Below, in pieces: positions 44,940-57,875 of a DNA stretch of 64,000 bases (the first letter of the stretch is position 1; each line of letters starts with the position of its first letter). Source of the DNA: Persicaria tinctoria. Lineage: Eukaryota; Streptophyta; Magnoliopsida; Caryophyllales; Polygonaceae. The stretch spans positions 54,352,318 through 54,416,317 of the forward strand of contig JBANSL010000004.1 in the NCBI GenBank assembly GCA_037127255.1, in the 5' to 3' direction. The notes below the pieces were generated by a model. The model saw only the letters and a list, made by a program, of their open reading frames with translations. It did no database searches and was not told where the DNA came from. A program made the translations under genes and the position numbers.

Positions 44940-45165
44940 TGACGCCCGGCATTCCTCTAATCTCCTTATATAGACCACACATCATTGGACACCTACCCTC
45001 TTTCTTCAAATCCAACGCCGGCCATTCCCCTTCTTCAAGTTCCATTTCCCCTGAAATTCATTAATGGGGACTAGTGATTTCCCTCAGAAATTCTTCAATG
45101 CTTATATACCCTCCCCCTCCTCCCTCCTCTTTCCCTTCTTTTTTTTGGCGCCATCGTTGGGCAGG
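44940..45165 (+). repeat. Partial LTR and PBS of another gypsy element, head to head with element 2
   Basis: It starts TGACGCCCGG, has a TATA box (CTTATATAG, 44964-44972), and is followed by a PBS-like TGGCGCCATCGTTGGGCAGG at 45146-45165. The two facing LTR ends make an inverted repeat, GGGCGTCA (44925-44932) and TGACGCCC (44940-44947). The LTR is only about 205 bp, so it is probably short or deleted. No coding region follows; 45166-45289 has nothing recognised. Confidence 0.5.
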
Positions 45166-45286
45166 AACAATTGGCTCCCTCCTTTTTACTGTAGCCAGCT
45201 GCTCCATCTCTCTCCCTCTCTCTACCTGTCTTGTCAATAATGCTCAAGATTTTCTCCCTCTCTCACCCGCACATCTCTCTCACACA

Positions 45287-45289
<3 letters not shown>

Positions 45290-45327
<38 letters not shown>
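45290..45327. repeat. (CT)n microsatellite
   Basis: About 19 CT units in a pyrimidine-rich stretch. Confidence 0.95.
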
Positions 45328-45329
<2 letters not shown>

Positions 45330-45726
45330 TCGCTTTTCCGTCTCTCTATCTCTCTCTCTCCCAATTGTCTAGCTGCCAAACTCACAGTGTCCAGTCTCCC
45401 CCGCTAACCTGCTACCGTTTGAAACAAAAAACCGGATATCCGAAATTCTGCAAATTTTTTCCGGATGGGGTTAGGCGTGCAAGGGTTTCGCCCAAATGGG
45501 TTATTTTAGCAAATTACCCTTAAAAACAATTATAATAGATATGTAAATTTACTCCTAACATTAACAATTCAATGTATCAAAGTATCTTAAAGGATAATTT
45601 CATTAAAAATAAAGATATACAAAAAAATGATTATATTAAAATTTTAATTACGTGAATATACTTTTAAAAAAGGATAGTTTTGCATTTAAAAATGGGTTGT
45701 GCAAAATTAAATAACATGTGGTAGAG

Positions 45727-45792
<66 letters not shown>

Positions 45793-46072
45793 TGTATGTA
45801 TGTATGTATGTATGTATGTATGTATGTATGTATGTATGTATGTATGTATGTATGTATGTATGTATGTATGTATGTATGTATGTATGTATGTATGTATGTA
45901 TGTATGTATGTATGTATGTATGTATGTATGTATGTATGTATGTATGTATGTATGTATGTATGTATGTATGTATATATATGTGTATATATGTATATATATG
46001 TGTGTATATATATATGTGTATATATATGTGTATATATATATATATGTGTATATATATGTGTATATATATATA

Positions 46073-46106
<34 letters not shown>

Positions 46107-46107
46107 A
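45727..46107. repeat. Compound microsatellite: (CT)n, (TA)n, (TATG)n, TATATG-rich
   Basis: CT and TA runs lead into about 52 perfect TATG units (45763-45972), then mixed TATA/TGTG. Long open frames here (Tyr-Val-Cys-Met or Thr-His-Ile-Tyr repeats) are artefacts. 45328-45726 has no gene. Confidence 0.97.
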
Positions 46108-46814
46108 AGTATAATTGGACAAAAGTTTTGAATGAAATTTTTTTATATGAATGTAACATGTGGTGGAGAGTAATTATTATTTTAATATTACATACTAATA
46201 GCATAATATTTTGAAAAAAAAATAGGCAATCACATATACAGTCTAAGATATAACAAAAATAACTCAAAAATAATAATTGAAAAAGCAAATGATTTTATAA
46301 ATGAGTAACAAAAAGTCCATATATTGATTAATTCTTTCTGGGAAAAAAGATGGTCAGTATACGTACTTCTTGACGAAGTCTCTCCTGAAAAAGCCCGGTT
46401 AAGTGGGACTCAGGTGGAACCTTTGGAATTTTCCGCGGTCAACACGAGCTTACCTAACCCACATGACCTATGTCCCTGTGGTCAGACCTGTGCCGTGGAC
46501 TCGTGGAGACACGGGCAAAAATGAATTCCACAAATTCTTCCTAGAGAAACCGCGCCCTAAACCCATAAAGGCCAGGAATCATACCTGGGTCGTGAGCGGT
46601 GTGTCAAGCAAGGCTCACGAACAAGTTACCTCCTTGTGATGGGGGCCTCTCGAAATCGGGGAATGTTGGACGCGGAAAGGGTTAAGCGCGCTATTGCGCA
46701 TAGCTAGCTAGTGACTCTTTTTTTTGTTGGAAGAAGAGTCGGAGTTCTCTGCGCATCTCGTCGTGCTTTTCTTAATAAGTAAAAACAGGCTAAGTAGTCA
46801 GCATGCGGGGATAG

Positions 46815-46955
46815 CCCGATCCCTCACATCATCATGCATAAAATCTAAAATACCCTCAGGCGGGTCAAGCAATACAATCAATCCAATGTTATAAGAGTAC
46901 GCTAAATTAGCTAGGTAATCCACTGCGCGAAACACATGCCAAACCTGGACAATTC
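46815..46955 (-). pseudogene. RNase H C-terminal remnant of a non-LTR element
   Basis: The minus strand translates to HVFRAVDYLANLAYSYNIGL and then DPPEGILDFMHDDVRDRA. This matches the end of plant LINE-type RNase H domains (pattern R-x-x-N-x-x-A-D-x-L-A followed by a PP motif). The one-codon gap before VDYLAN suggests a small deletion. Only about 45 codons remain. The neighbouring sequence 46108-46814 has open frames on the + strand (46324-46639) that I do not recognise and do not call. Confidence 0.6.
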
Positions 46956-47885
46956 AGTTTCTTTCAATTAAGCCTTGGCATTTTATCACCATGCAGGTTA
47001 ACATCTCTCTCTCTCTCATCTTCGTATCCTTTGATTTCCAAAAAAGCTCCTTTCTCTATGCTCTTACAGGGCTTATATAGTGGTTTAGTTGTACGGATAC
47101 AAGTATGACAAATGGCCGACGGGTTATGAGGTTATCACACGCGGCGAGTTCATAAGACCCGTGGGTGGTGGGCATGTGTGACACGTGGTCATTATGGTTG
47201 AGCTCTTTAATTATCCACGGATGGATTGATGCAAGCGTGTCTTATCCGCCGACTCTTCCTTTGACGTTTTTTGGTTCTTTCTATCAACTCTCTTCGGGAA
47301 AGGCCTCAAAGTGACGCGCCAGGTTTTGCCAATATTTCTTCAAGTTTCATCACTTCTATTTTTCAAAATTGCATTACTAAAATTAAATAAAAAATAGATT
47401 ATTAAATATGTGGCATTAAAGATGAAGGGGCAAATGTTAATTGGGTAAAGTTTTTGCGGGGAAAAAAAATTACCAGAGCGTAATATGTGTTAAAAAGATT
47501 ACTATTTTAATATTGCATAGGAGTATGATCTAGTTTTATAATCAATTTTATATTTTTTTTTAAATATACATCAAATAAAGTATAATGTATACATCCTGAA
47601 AATATTATCATTCTAAAATAACACATATAACATTAGCTATCAATTATCCAATATTGATTTTATATATAAGCATATGTTCTTTCATCAAATGGAATATAAT
47701 ATAATAAATATATAAGGGAAAATTTTAAATATGAAAGGATAGTGTATACGTAAAGATTTTACGTTTTTCAATTAGGAAATTTAAGATTGTGTTTTAAAAA
47801 GTACTTACCAAGAATAATTATTTAATAACATGCATTAAAAATAATATAAAAACAAATATGTGGCATAGAGGTTTTTTTTTTGGGG
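46956..47885. other. Stretch without a recognised gene
   Basis: It has a short pyrimidine run near 47000 and a TATA-like GGGCTTATATAGTGG at about 47070. GC-moderate sequence follows that could be a decayed LTR. AT-rich intergenic DNA runs from about 47340. No coding support. Confidence 0.4.
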
Positions 47886-50800
47886 GAAAACTAATTAAAA
47901 TACCCCCACCTTTGGGGGTATGGTAAAAATATATCGTCAACTTTCAAATGTAATAAAAATATCCTGACCTTTGAGGGTGGTTGTAATATATTACCCTGTG
48001 TTTTCTCACGGGTCAAAAATGCTGACAAGGTAGCCTACGTAGATTTTTTTTTACAAGACAGTATATGTGGAAGCCTTTTCCTCCCTGTGGAAGCTCTTTA
48101 TTTTTGTCCTTAGGAAAACAAATAAAGAGATTGACCGGGTTCATACCCAACACATTTTCCTCACTCGTGTCTTCTTCTGTGGTTGCCTCTTGAATTGGCG
48201 CGCAGGTCTTCCAGGTAGCTCATGATTCGCCCTCAATGTCAGTCTTCCTCCTTCGTAGACGACTATCTTGAGTTGTCTCTCTCACATCTTTTTCACATCT
48301 GATTCGTCTACGGATTCGGTTGGGTAAGTTTTATTTTTTTCCCTCTTCGTTGTTGTTGTTGTCGGTTTGGTGTTAGGAATAGTCGTGTTGTGTTAATTTG
48401 ATGCAATTTTGACCGGATTAGTTGTTTGGTTGAATCAATTTCATTTTTTTGGTTTAATTTGTTATCGTTTTATTTATTTTCCCTAAGGAAACTGTTCAAG
48501 AAAACCCAATTTTTGTGCTAATTTGTAAAAAAGGCTTCCACATATACTGTCTTGTCAAAAATAAATCTACGTAGGTTACCTTGCCAGCATTTTTGACCCG
48601 TGAGAAAACTTAGGATAATATATTACCACTATCCTCAAAGGTCGGGATATTTTTATTACATTTGAAAGTTGAGGATATTGTTGTGAGGAGGAAATCGAGT
48701 ATGAAATATAACAAAATAGATCAAACCAGATTTAGGCCCACACAAATAATTACAAGACTCCCTCCAATGCAGTAGTGGGAAGACATGATCGAATCCACGA
48801 GGAAGCGTGTCAGCGTATCCTAGGCAGTTGTAAGTCTCACAGAAAAAAGCAAACAGAACACAGAAACACAGAAACGAAGAAAGAAAGACAGAAATAGCAA
48901 ACGAAAGCAAGAAATAAAGTAAGGACAGAAGCTAACTCGATCTCGACTAGGTGCAACTCGAGATCGACTAACAGCAGCAAAAGACAGAAACTGAGAATCG
49001 ACGACAGAAACTCGACTCAGACAACACAGTACTCGATCTCGACAAGATGCTACTCGAGATCGACTAGAAATAGTAAAAACAGAAATTGCAGAATCGAAAA
49101 CAGAAACAGAAACTCAACTCGACGTAGACAAGAGCCAACTCGAGATCGACTAAGGTCTACTCGATCTCGACAAGCCTCTCCTCTGTCTCGACAAAAACTC
49201 AGAAATTGTAAACTTGCAGATTCGAACACTGATTCGCATAATTTGACAGAAATAAACTCAATATATGAAAAACTTCCAAGGCTAGGGTATCAACGCCACA
49301 ACGATAACCATGCAAAGTAATACATAAAGGCATAAAAGATCATAGTTTCCATCAAAGTAACTTTCGTTACTAACAAATAGGCATATAGAGGCTTTCGCAT
49401 AAACCCTAATTGTTACTAACCCTTTTCACATAATTAACCCAAGTTGTATTAAGATCACTTTCGCTTCAATAACACAAACAAGGATCACCTTCAACTCTCG
49501 CAAAAGAATCATGCTCATAGGGATAGAAGACGAATTGCATAACAAGATCTGACCTTTACCGCATCACCTCACATGGCCACCGTCGGGCTCACCCCAGCCC
49601 CAGAAGCGGGTGGACTACTCGCTCTTCATTATCAAGAAAGACATTAAATAACAAAAGAAACTAACTTGCATTGAATTAAATAAAGAAAGCTTACAACCAA
49701 CAAGACAAATCCGCTTTCGCCTTTCCACCTTGCTTGCCACAAACTTTCGCTCTCTACTCCTACTTACTTGAATGGAATTGAATGTGTGTTTGAATGAATG
49801 AAAAACTAGCCCCTAAGGCTTTATTTATAGCCTTCTATTCCTTGCTAATCAACGATAGAAATATCTATCTTTATCTAAATCTATATCTAAAGGCTTAAAA
49901 GATAAATAAAAGTAATTTAGGAATTAAATCAAAAAAGGGAAATTCTATCTAAAGAGCAAAATCTTCCATGTGTTGATAGCTGTGGATAGATGTTGATAGA
50001 TCTCGGATATCTCGGACTCCTTCGGCCCCAAGGAAAGCCAAACCGCGTCGGACAGCAAACCGCGTAACACAGCTTCGGACACGGCGCTCGTCGATCTCGA
50101 CTAGGGCTAGTCGATCTCGAGTAGGACTGGCGTCGACTTGGGCTGGCTGGCTTGGTCGGGTAGCTCTGCTCGACATGGCTCGGATAGGTGCGGTGCTGCG
50201 TCCTCGATCTCGACCAAGCCTCCTCGAGATCGAGTAGAGGTGGGCTCGGCTTCTCCGTCCTCGGCTTCTCGGCTTGTCTCAACTTGTCGACTCCGGACAT
50301 GGTGTCTAGGCGTGGTCGATCTCGACAAGAGTTACTCGAGATCGAGTTGGGTTCCGGGATCGGGTTGTCTCTGACTCAGTGTCCTCGATCAGCTCTGCTC
50401 GACCAGGTGTGCTCGGACAGCCTTTGTCGAGATCGAGTAAGTGTACTCGAGATCGAGTAAAGTTCTCTCAGCTTTCTGCTCTGTTCTTGAAACGCACTTT
50501 TCCGAGTCCTCGTTCGTCGGATTGACGCATATGAGCATGCGTTAGAAAGCTCTTTTCAAGGGATACAACTCTCACGAAGACATCAAAGCTTGATTCAGAA
50601 TGATGGATGTCGAAATATGGTCTTTTCTTCCGCTGCACCATTCTTAGCTTCTCCATGAGTTTCCTTTAAGCTCCAAAGTGCATCCGATTTCTGCGAAATT
50701 AAACAGAAACTAGTGTAGACTCCATATATTGCAAATAAGTGTAAACTACATAGATTCTGTATTATTCTAACCCAAATGCATGCAATGTATGTAGAAATCG

Positions 50801-50896
50801 ATATAAAAGTAAGTGTAAAACATGACAAATTAGGCTAACAACAGATATATTTTTACCATACCCGCAAAGGTGGGAGTATTTTAATTAGTTTTCCTT
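47886..50896. mobile_element. Foldback or MULE-like DNA element with about 190-bp TIRs, split by a solo LTR
   Basis: GGAAAACTAATTAAAATAC at the left (47886) is inverted at the right (ends 50896). The inverted repeat extends inward about 190 bp (left to about 48075; right 48535-48678 plus 50849-50896). Long TIRs suggest a non-autonomous MULE. The flanks are poly-T, so the target duplication is unclear. The interior 48076-48534 is not repetitive and could be captured host sequence, with a GGGTAAGTTTT donor-like site at about 48323. Without the solo LTR the element is about 840 bp. Confidence 0.75.
48679..50843 (-). repeat. Solo LTR (family of the 39091-44295 element) with TSD GATAT
   Basis: 2,165 bp, reverse orientation, ends TGTTGTGAGG and CTAACAACA. 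GATAT flanks it at 48674-48678 and 50844-50848. It lies within the right TIR of the foldback element, so it inserted later. It is more diverged from the nested copy than 19656-21848 appears to be. It contains the same TCGA dyads. Confidence 0.94.
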
Positions 50897-51061
50897 TTTT
50901 TTTTAAGAATGTGTGGCATAACCTGATCTGTGGTATAATTTTATTGGCTAGAAAATAGGGCGGGAATTTTTTTCACCAGAAGCTGACACGTGACAGAACC
51001 ATTTCTACTTTAGTATTGTTTAGGATTAATACGATCATATTTCATAAATATTAACTTTAAT

Positions 51062-51520
51062 TAGACCTGTCAAACGGGTCATTCGGGTCGGGTTCGGGTC
51101 GGTCATTTCGGGTCTCGGGTAAAACGAGTTCCGGGTAAAACGGGTTCCGAGTTTTTCGGGTTGACTAGAATCCGGGTTTGACTGGGTTTCGGGTCATTTC
51201 GGGTTTGTCAATATTTTCTTTTTTAAATTAAAAAAATCATAATTTGATAATTTTGCGATAAATTTTAATTAAATTTAAAAAAATTTAATTATATTTAATT
51301 ATAAATCAACCGGGTCAATCGGGTCACCGTGTCAATCGGGTAAATCGGGTCAAAATTATCGGGTCAATCGAGTCACCGGGTCGAAACCCAGATTACCCGG
51401 AAAATTTTCGAATTTTCGGGTTCGGATCGGAAAAAAAATTCGGGTCAAAATTTTCGGGTCTTGACCCAAAAAATTTCGAGCGATCGAATTTTCGGGTCGG
51501 GTTATGTCTGGACAGGTCTA
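51062..51520. mobile_element. hAT-like MITE, 459 bp, TSD ACTTTAAT
   Basis: The 10-bp terminal inverted repeats TAGACCTGTC and GACAGGTCTA are perfect. The 8-bp duplication ACTTTAAT (51054-51061 and 51521-51528) is also perfect, which fits the hAT superfamily. The interior is rich in CGGGT and its complement around an AT-rich core, with no coding capacity. It ends about 100 bp before the start codon of the INO80D-like gene. Confidence 0.93.
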
Positions 51521-51621
51521 ACTTTAATAGATCCAAAAGTGGAATTTCACATTGAATAGAGATCGATTCCACTAAAAAGAAACCTTCCATTTCCCAGTCA
51601 CCATTCGATCTCGTTCCATCC

Positions 51622-54600
51622 ATGGCGTCTTCGTCGAAGCTCCCGCCGCCGAAGAAGGAACCCCCCGCCGCCCCCTCTCTCCTCTCTCAAACCTTCAAAT
51701 CCACTGCAAAACCCTCAGACGCCACCATCACCGGAACCGTGCAGGCCGAAAGCCCCAGCTCAACGGCAGTTACTGCCAGCGTCCTTTCTCCAGCGCCGGA
51801 GGAATCCGTTCTTGCGAAATCCTCCCACCTCACCCGTCAAGAGCTCCTCCGGCGCAGGCTCCACCATGTCAGGCAGCTGTCTGGAGTCTACCGGGACTAC
51901 TTCTGGGCTCTCATGGAGGAGTGTCGGGTTCAGTACAGGGAGTATTACTGGAAGTACGGGGTTAGTCCGTACAAGGAGGATGAGGATAGAGAGGCTGCCT
52001 GGGATCGGGAGATGGTGGGGCCTGTGAATGTGGAAGGCAGCGGGGAGACGAATACGAACAACAATTGCACTTTCTTGGGAAGTAATAGTAATGGTCTTGC
52101 GGGTTGTGGGGGGAAATTAGGGTTAGGGTTTGTGGAAGGCGGTGCTGGAGGACCTGAATCGAAGCTCGGGGGCCATAATCGTTGCGCTTTTGTGGGTTGT
52201 AAGTTTAAGGCCATGGCATTGACGGGCTTTTGCCATCTACATATTCTGTCCGATCCGCAGCAGAAGCTATACAAGTCTTGCAATTACGTTATAAAAAGGT
52301 TCAATCATTTTCTTGTTGGTTAATCTTGTGAATACTCAATAGTCTTGATTATTCCCTTTTTCTTGTTTTATTTGTCTTCCTTATTGTGTTATACATTGTC
52401 AGGTTGTGTGGAGTTATTCATTTAGAAGTTGAGTGGAATTAGTTAATAGTATGAACAACTGCCCGTGTAACTGGAACATAATCTATCATGTTAAGTTTAG
52501 ATTATTACTAGAATGGTATTGGGGCTAATTGAAAATTTGAGTGTGTCATTGGAGTATTGGACTATCATCTATCATATTTCAAGCTTTAAGAATCATTTTG
52601 TTTAAATTGAGTCTTGTTCTTGAACAATGCTAGTTCTTTGATCTTGACTTAATTCTGTCTTATCCCATTGATTTGTTTGGTTATTCTATCTAACTCATAC
52701 ACATTTCACTCTTATGTTTTTGATATCTTGATGCATGAAAATCGTGTGAGGGAATCCTTAATTAGTTAATTGACCATGTTCACACTAGTATATGATTGTA
52801 CAATGTAGATAGCTGAACTAGTTGAAGCCAACAAAGTAGACATTAGAGCATCATTCCCCCAGATTTGATCCGTGAAACCCAGATTTGTGGCCCTTTTTAG
52901 TGGGTGACTGATTGTATGGGTCTGGTTGGGTTAAGAAATTCCATGGCCCATACCTCCCCCATGGCCTATACCAGTTCTTGTTTCAAATAACAACCACCCC
53001 TTAACAAGAGCAACAACCTGTTGGGATTGGAGTTGAATTAAGTTGTACATATCAGATCAAGAAACCAGATGACAAGAAAAACTCTAGGTTAACTTTCACT
53101 ACAAACACTGAAGGAGATAATTTTCCTTGGCCTAAGAAGGCAACAGGCCTTTTACAAAATATTTTGTAAATAACAGGGTGCCTAGTTCGCAGGCTGAAGT
53201 GTTACTTATATACACCAGCCCCAAATCACCTCCGGTGAGATTTAACATTTCACCATCACAGCCCTTTAGGGCCTTAACTAACTTGATTCTCTGATGAATG
53301 TTTCCCACCAACTATTTCCAGCTCATTCTCTTTGCACCCCTTTTTTTGCCTCCATTTTTTCATGTCCTTTTTTTCATTGGAAGAATTTCTATGTTCCGTG
53401 TTTAGTACTTACATAAGATACAAAGATGTTTATTCTGCGAGCAACTTGTTATTGTGTTAACTGCATGCATTGGCCTTATAACACTTAGTGCTGTAGAACA
53501 TGTTGATGGGATTCTTTTGTTTGTGTGCTAGTAGTATGACATGTTTGATATAGGAATCAGTTATTCATCTTGTGATAACTTTAATGCGTCGCCAAAATGA
53601 GAAAGAAAGATGAAAGGACCTCATTATTTTCTATTACTGAATGGTTCAAGGATTAAATGTTGAATTGGAATTATGGAGGAAACTATGAAATCAGAGGATT
53701 TTCAATAAGTAGGGTGGTTATGGGGTACAATACTAGTATTGTTAAAGTTTGGATATCTTAAAATGATCCTTTGAACTTCTTAAAATTTCCATATTTATTT
53801 AACTGATATTTTCATGCAAGCCATTTAGCTCATTGGTGCTGGTTTACTAGTTTTTATCTTCGTAATTGCACATGAACTGCAATTAGCTCATTGTTCAAAA
53901 AGACTTGTGTTTTCCCTATGGCCACTTATTGATTATTCCTCAGTTTTCATTTTCTTAAACTGAAATAGGGTATTGTTGGAGATTTCGTTCTGATTCTTGA
54001 GAATTTCATTTTTCTGAAGCGTTGTCCATATGAACAGTTTCAACTATCTAATGTTTTGGGGGTTTCCCTTGTAGTCTGGAAGGTCTAAGCTTGATGCCAC
54101 CTTATCAAAGTTCTCTGAGGAGGCATGGTTTTGTAAATATGTAAGATATATACTGTCAGTTCTACAGTGTAGGTGTTTACGTGTAAAGACTGGTTTGATC
54201 TTCAGGTGAATGTTATTACTTATTAGTATGACTTTCTGGTTATTAATATCTAGTCTAGCAATCACTATAAAGGTGTTAGCATTTGCATTACTAATGGATG
54301 TTAGCTAGTTGTGATTTACTTGAAAATAATGAAGCAAGTTTGCATCACTTTCTAACTCCTTAACAATCATTGATTGTTAAAGTAGTCCTTTTCTTTCTGT
54401 ATATCCAGTGCACAAGCAGGACCTATAGTTTGTGGGAAGCCAATATTGAGATCCACTGTTCCTTCATTGTGTAGTGTCCATCTCCAAAAGGCTCAGAAAC
54501 ATGTCACTCGTGCCTTGAGGAAAGCTGGTCTTAACTCCTCTTCAACCAAGCTTGCACCAAAGTTCCATGTTATTGTTGCCGAATACGTGCGTCAGATACA

Positions 54601-54676
54601 AGCCAAAAGACGGGCATCTCGGAAGCCTAGCAGTAGTAGTAACATTGCTGTTGTCAAAGAAGAATGCGTTTCTTAG
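51622..54676 (+). CDS. INO80 complex subunit D-like protein (two coding exons)
   Basis: Exon 1 is 51622-52298 and exon 2 is 54409-54676, with GT-AG borders and matching phases. The total is 314 aa. Residues 1-70 are Pro/Ser-rich. A conserved block follows: SHLTRQELLRRRLHHVRQL, then YRDYFWALMEECRVQYREYY. The zinc-binding zf-C3Hc3H region spans the intron: CAFVGCKFKAMALTGFCHLH, then KSCNYVIKSAQAGP, then CGKPILRSTVPSLCSVH. Next come HVTRALRKAGL and KFHVIVAEYV, all typical of plant INO80D-like proteins. INO80 is a nuclear ATP-dependent chromatin remodeller. The gene looks intact. The 2.1-kb intron holds no transposon that I recognise. The start is the first ATG with a good context (ATCCATGGC). 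Confidence 0.93.
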
Positions 54677-57600
54677 TTTCTCAGTTGGTGACATTTGATG
54701 ATAGGTGATAGACATGGAAACAGTTGAAGCAAACTATGCATGATTAGGAAAAAAGATTTTGCTATGGAACTACTTACACTGAAGGTATGATGGGTACATT
54801 TCAACTTCAATTTGGAGGTGAAACGGCCTTTAGTTTGTTAATGGGGAAATGTAAAGCTTGTTTGATTCGTTTTCTGTAGCATCTGAGTTCTGAAAGGCTA
54901 TATTTGTATCCTTAAAACACTCTTTAGTTTAGATCAGCTCAAAAATGGAACAGAAGAATTTAGCAGCATGTTAGTGATAATGTAAATTTATAACATTCTG
55001 TCGTTTCAGGGATATTCTGATTGATGAACATTTATAGGGCAGACCACAAAATGTTCACAAGGAGATAACTAGAACCTGTTGAATTATTAGGGTCCCTTCT
55101 AGTTGAATGAAGCTAGTATTAGAAGTTTAGAACTGCAGTAGTGGAGTTTCTTTCTTACTGTTTGTGCTCGGTTGTAATATTTCTTTTGTTCTAATTTCGG
55201 AGGCGGAATTTTCTTTCTGTTGTCTGCATTTCCCTCTATCGTCTTCTTTTATCTATCTTGAAGGATGAACTGCTGTTCAGTACTTTAGTTATTCAGTCAC
55301 TGGATTTTCATGCTATTATTTGTCTTTGTAAAATTTGAGCCTCTGCGGCATTCATGATTCCTTTATCAATTCCTCATGTCCTTACAGCTCTTGACGTAAA
55401 CATGGCTTCCATTCTGTAACACATGATTCGATAACATTTATCAAATATGGTTTTTGGTATTTATCCATCAAGATGCCTTGTAATATTGCATCATACTCCC
55501 AGGCCTTCGCAGGCACTTGGTGTAAAAAGAAAGAGTGTTAGGGTTTCATGGATTGTTCGCTGGCGTGGAACTCAAAAAAGAGTTGATCCTGGATGCCATT
55601 GTTTCCGAAGGCCTTGGCGCATGCGTTCTTGAAACACAGAACCGCACAAAGTAAGAAGCTTGGATTCCTTTGTTCATATCATGAAGTGTTACAGAGCTGT
55701 CATTATAGGCAACGGGTTTGTCTAATATCAAGTTGTTCATTTTTTGTAAGCCAATTATCAGGTTTAGCTGCTATTTCAACTTCAAAGTATCAATGAACTT
55801 GACACATGCATCTGAATCGGTAAATATATTGCTTGTAACTCAATCATAAAAGTGGTGATTAGCACTATACCGAGGGTGCAACTGCAACTGCAAAAGTGTC
55901 CGCTTGGTTATCCATGATATCCACGAGCCCCCTCCTTGTGTCTCCAAGTTGTCCGCTTGGTTGTGTAGAGTTGTAGAAACGGGTTATATAGTCATTGAAT
56001 TGTTGTTGGATCTTGTCTTTCGAGCCAAGAGTCTTCATCTTGTTCTATATAGATCGCTTCACCCAATCTATTGTGTCTTTCAATTAATCAATTTCGAGTC
56101 CTTCACCGCCGAATACATCGAGTCCTTTGTTTGGTCGAAATCGGGTCTTGCTTTGTTCTTGTTCTTGAATTGAGTCTTGATTGTCGAAAATCGGGCCATC
56201 CTACGGCTTACCCCGTATCAACTGGCACTTGCTAGCTCAAAAATAGGAATGGAATGGGGCAAGGACTCCTCAATTCCCGCGAGAAATTCTCATTACAGGG
56301 ATGAGGATGAGGAAATTAATAGGGACATAGAGGGGGGTCATGGGGCCTAAAGTGATTCAGCACGGGGATAAAGATGGGGATAATAGTTCCCACTTCGATC
56401 CCGCCTCCGTCGGAGAACCCCGTGGGGATCTGGGGGTACGAAATCATTTTTCTTTAGATCTTATATAATTTGTATCTAATTTTTCTTTCAACTTTTAAAT
56501 TTCTACCTTATAATTTACATTTATGGGATATTATATATAATATTTATATTATATATTTGACTTAACTTTAATAATATCATATAGTTTTCTATTAAATGAG
56601 GAAATTGTGAGTTTTAAATGGGGAACCCACATAGAACATAAATAAGGATAGGGATTCCTCAACGGAGACGGGGACCCGGCGGGGATGAGGATGGGTCATT
56701 TTTTTTAATCTCCGAATGAGGATAGGGACGGAGACAACCAAAATTACCAGAGATAGTTCATATCAAAATTGATTTAATTTGATATAGTTTGTATGACAAT
56801 CAATCATTTCTAAATTTCGTATTATTTTTAGTTTATAAGTGATAATTAGTATTATTCTTGGTCATTTTTTCTAATAATAATGATCTTCTATGTTAGAAAT
56901 GTATACATAAAAGATAACAATCAAGCTAATTACAAGGGTTTTTTAGGTTCAATTTTATGCGGGATAAATCACATAAAGATATGAAAGTAATTAACATATT
57001 AAATGTTCTCCCTTTTACCCCTTCTCGAAACAATCTAATTAAACAAGGAGTATATATTTTATAAAAAAAAATTCACCACTAAAAGGAATGTTGAAGTTAC
57101 AAAGGAATATTTTCATTTATTCCTTCACATATAATATAAGCTATGGAGATCTTATATAGGTATTGCTTATTTTTAGTGATAACATCTCAATATAATCATA
57201 CTAAGAACAGAATCTGGAAGGTTAAAGTGTACAAATCCAAGTTCCCCGCCAAACGAACCCATATTAAGTGAAGATCCAATATCGTTGGTAATTTTGTGGA
57301 AAACAAACACTCTTATGCAAAGGCTTTTACCTTAGTAGCCTAGTAGGGTAACATGTTTTGATAGCATTAGTACATATACAATATTCAATATTTGTGACCT
57401 TTTCGCTTTAAGGACTAGTTTGGTTTAAATTTTGAACAAGCAAAATGAAAGAAATTACATGTAGTAAGTCCATTTATATTTCAAGATACATTGTTAAAAA
57501 ATTTAATCATTATCCTCTTCTCCCAATTCTTTTCATACAAAATTGAGTTTCCTTCATTTCAATCACTCATATTTAAATGAGGGGTAACCATACCTCCTAT

Positions 57601-57870
57601 ATATGCTCGTATAATCATTACCCCTCCTATCTTATTTTCATACAAAAAAAAAAAACAAAATTCTTCTCTCATTTAGACTCACAAAACTTGTATATTTTCT
57701 CCTACAAAATTTATTTTCATTATGTTTTAACTCATACGATCTAATACGAGATGAGCCCTAAATGGCTAAATGTAACCGGTAGGCCTGGGGCCTCTATGAC
57801 ATGAAGGTGACCTCTTCTCACAAATGTTGTTTTGTAACAATTTCCTGTTTAACGGTAACTTAATTTGTGG
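54677..57870. other. 3' flank of the INO80D-like gene and intergenic DNA
   Basis: The first ~600 bp are probably 3' untranslated sequence and beyond. I see no further gene. About 56240-56750 has G-rich GGGGATGAGGATGGG and its partial complement at the two sides of an AT-rich core. This could be a decayed MITE, but no clean TIR or duplication was found. The rest is AT-rich. Confidence 0.4.
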
Positions 57871-57875
57871 GAAAC

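Noticed and set aside
45664..46288. Long open frames of 116-193 codons
   Set aside because: They are translations of the (TATG)n microsatellite and its flanks.
46324..46639. Two overlapping + strand frames (66 and 78 codons)
   Set aside because: No recognisable family or neighbours; codon content not convincing. Mentioned only as context.
55447..56173. Small open frames after the INO80D-like gene
   Set aside because: No motif, no splice support, AT-rich intergenic context.
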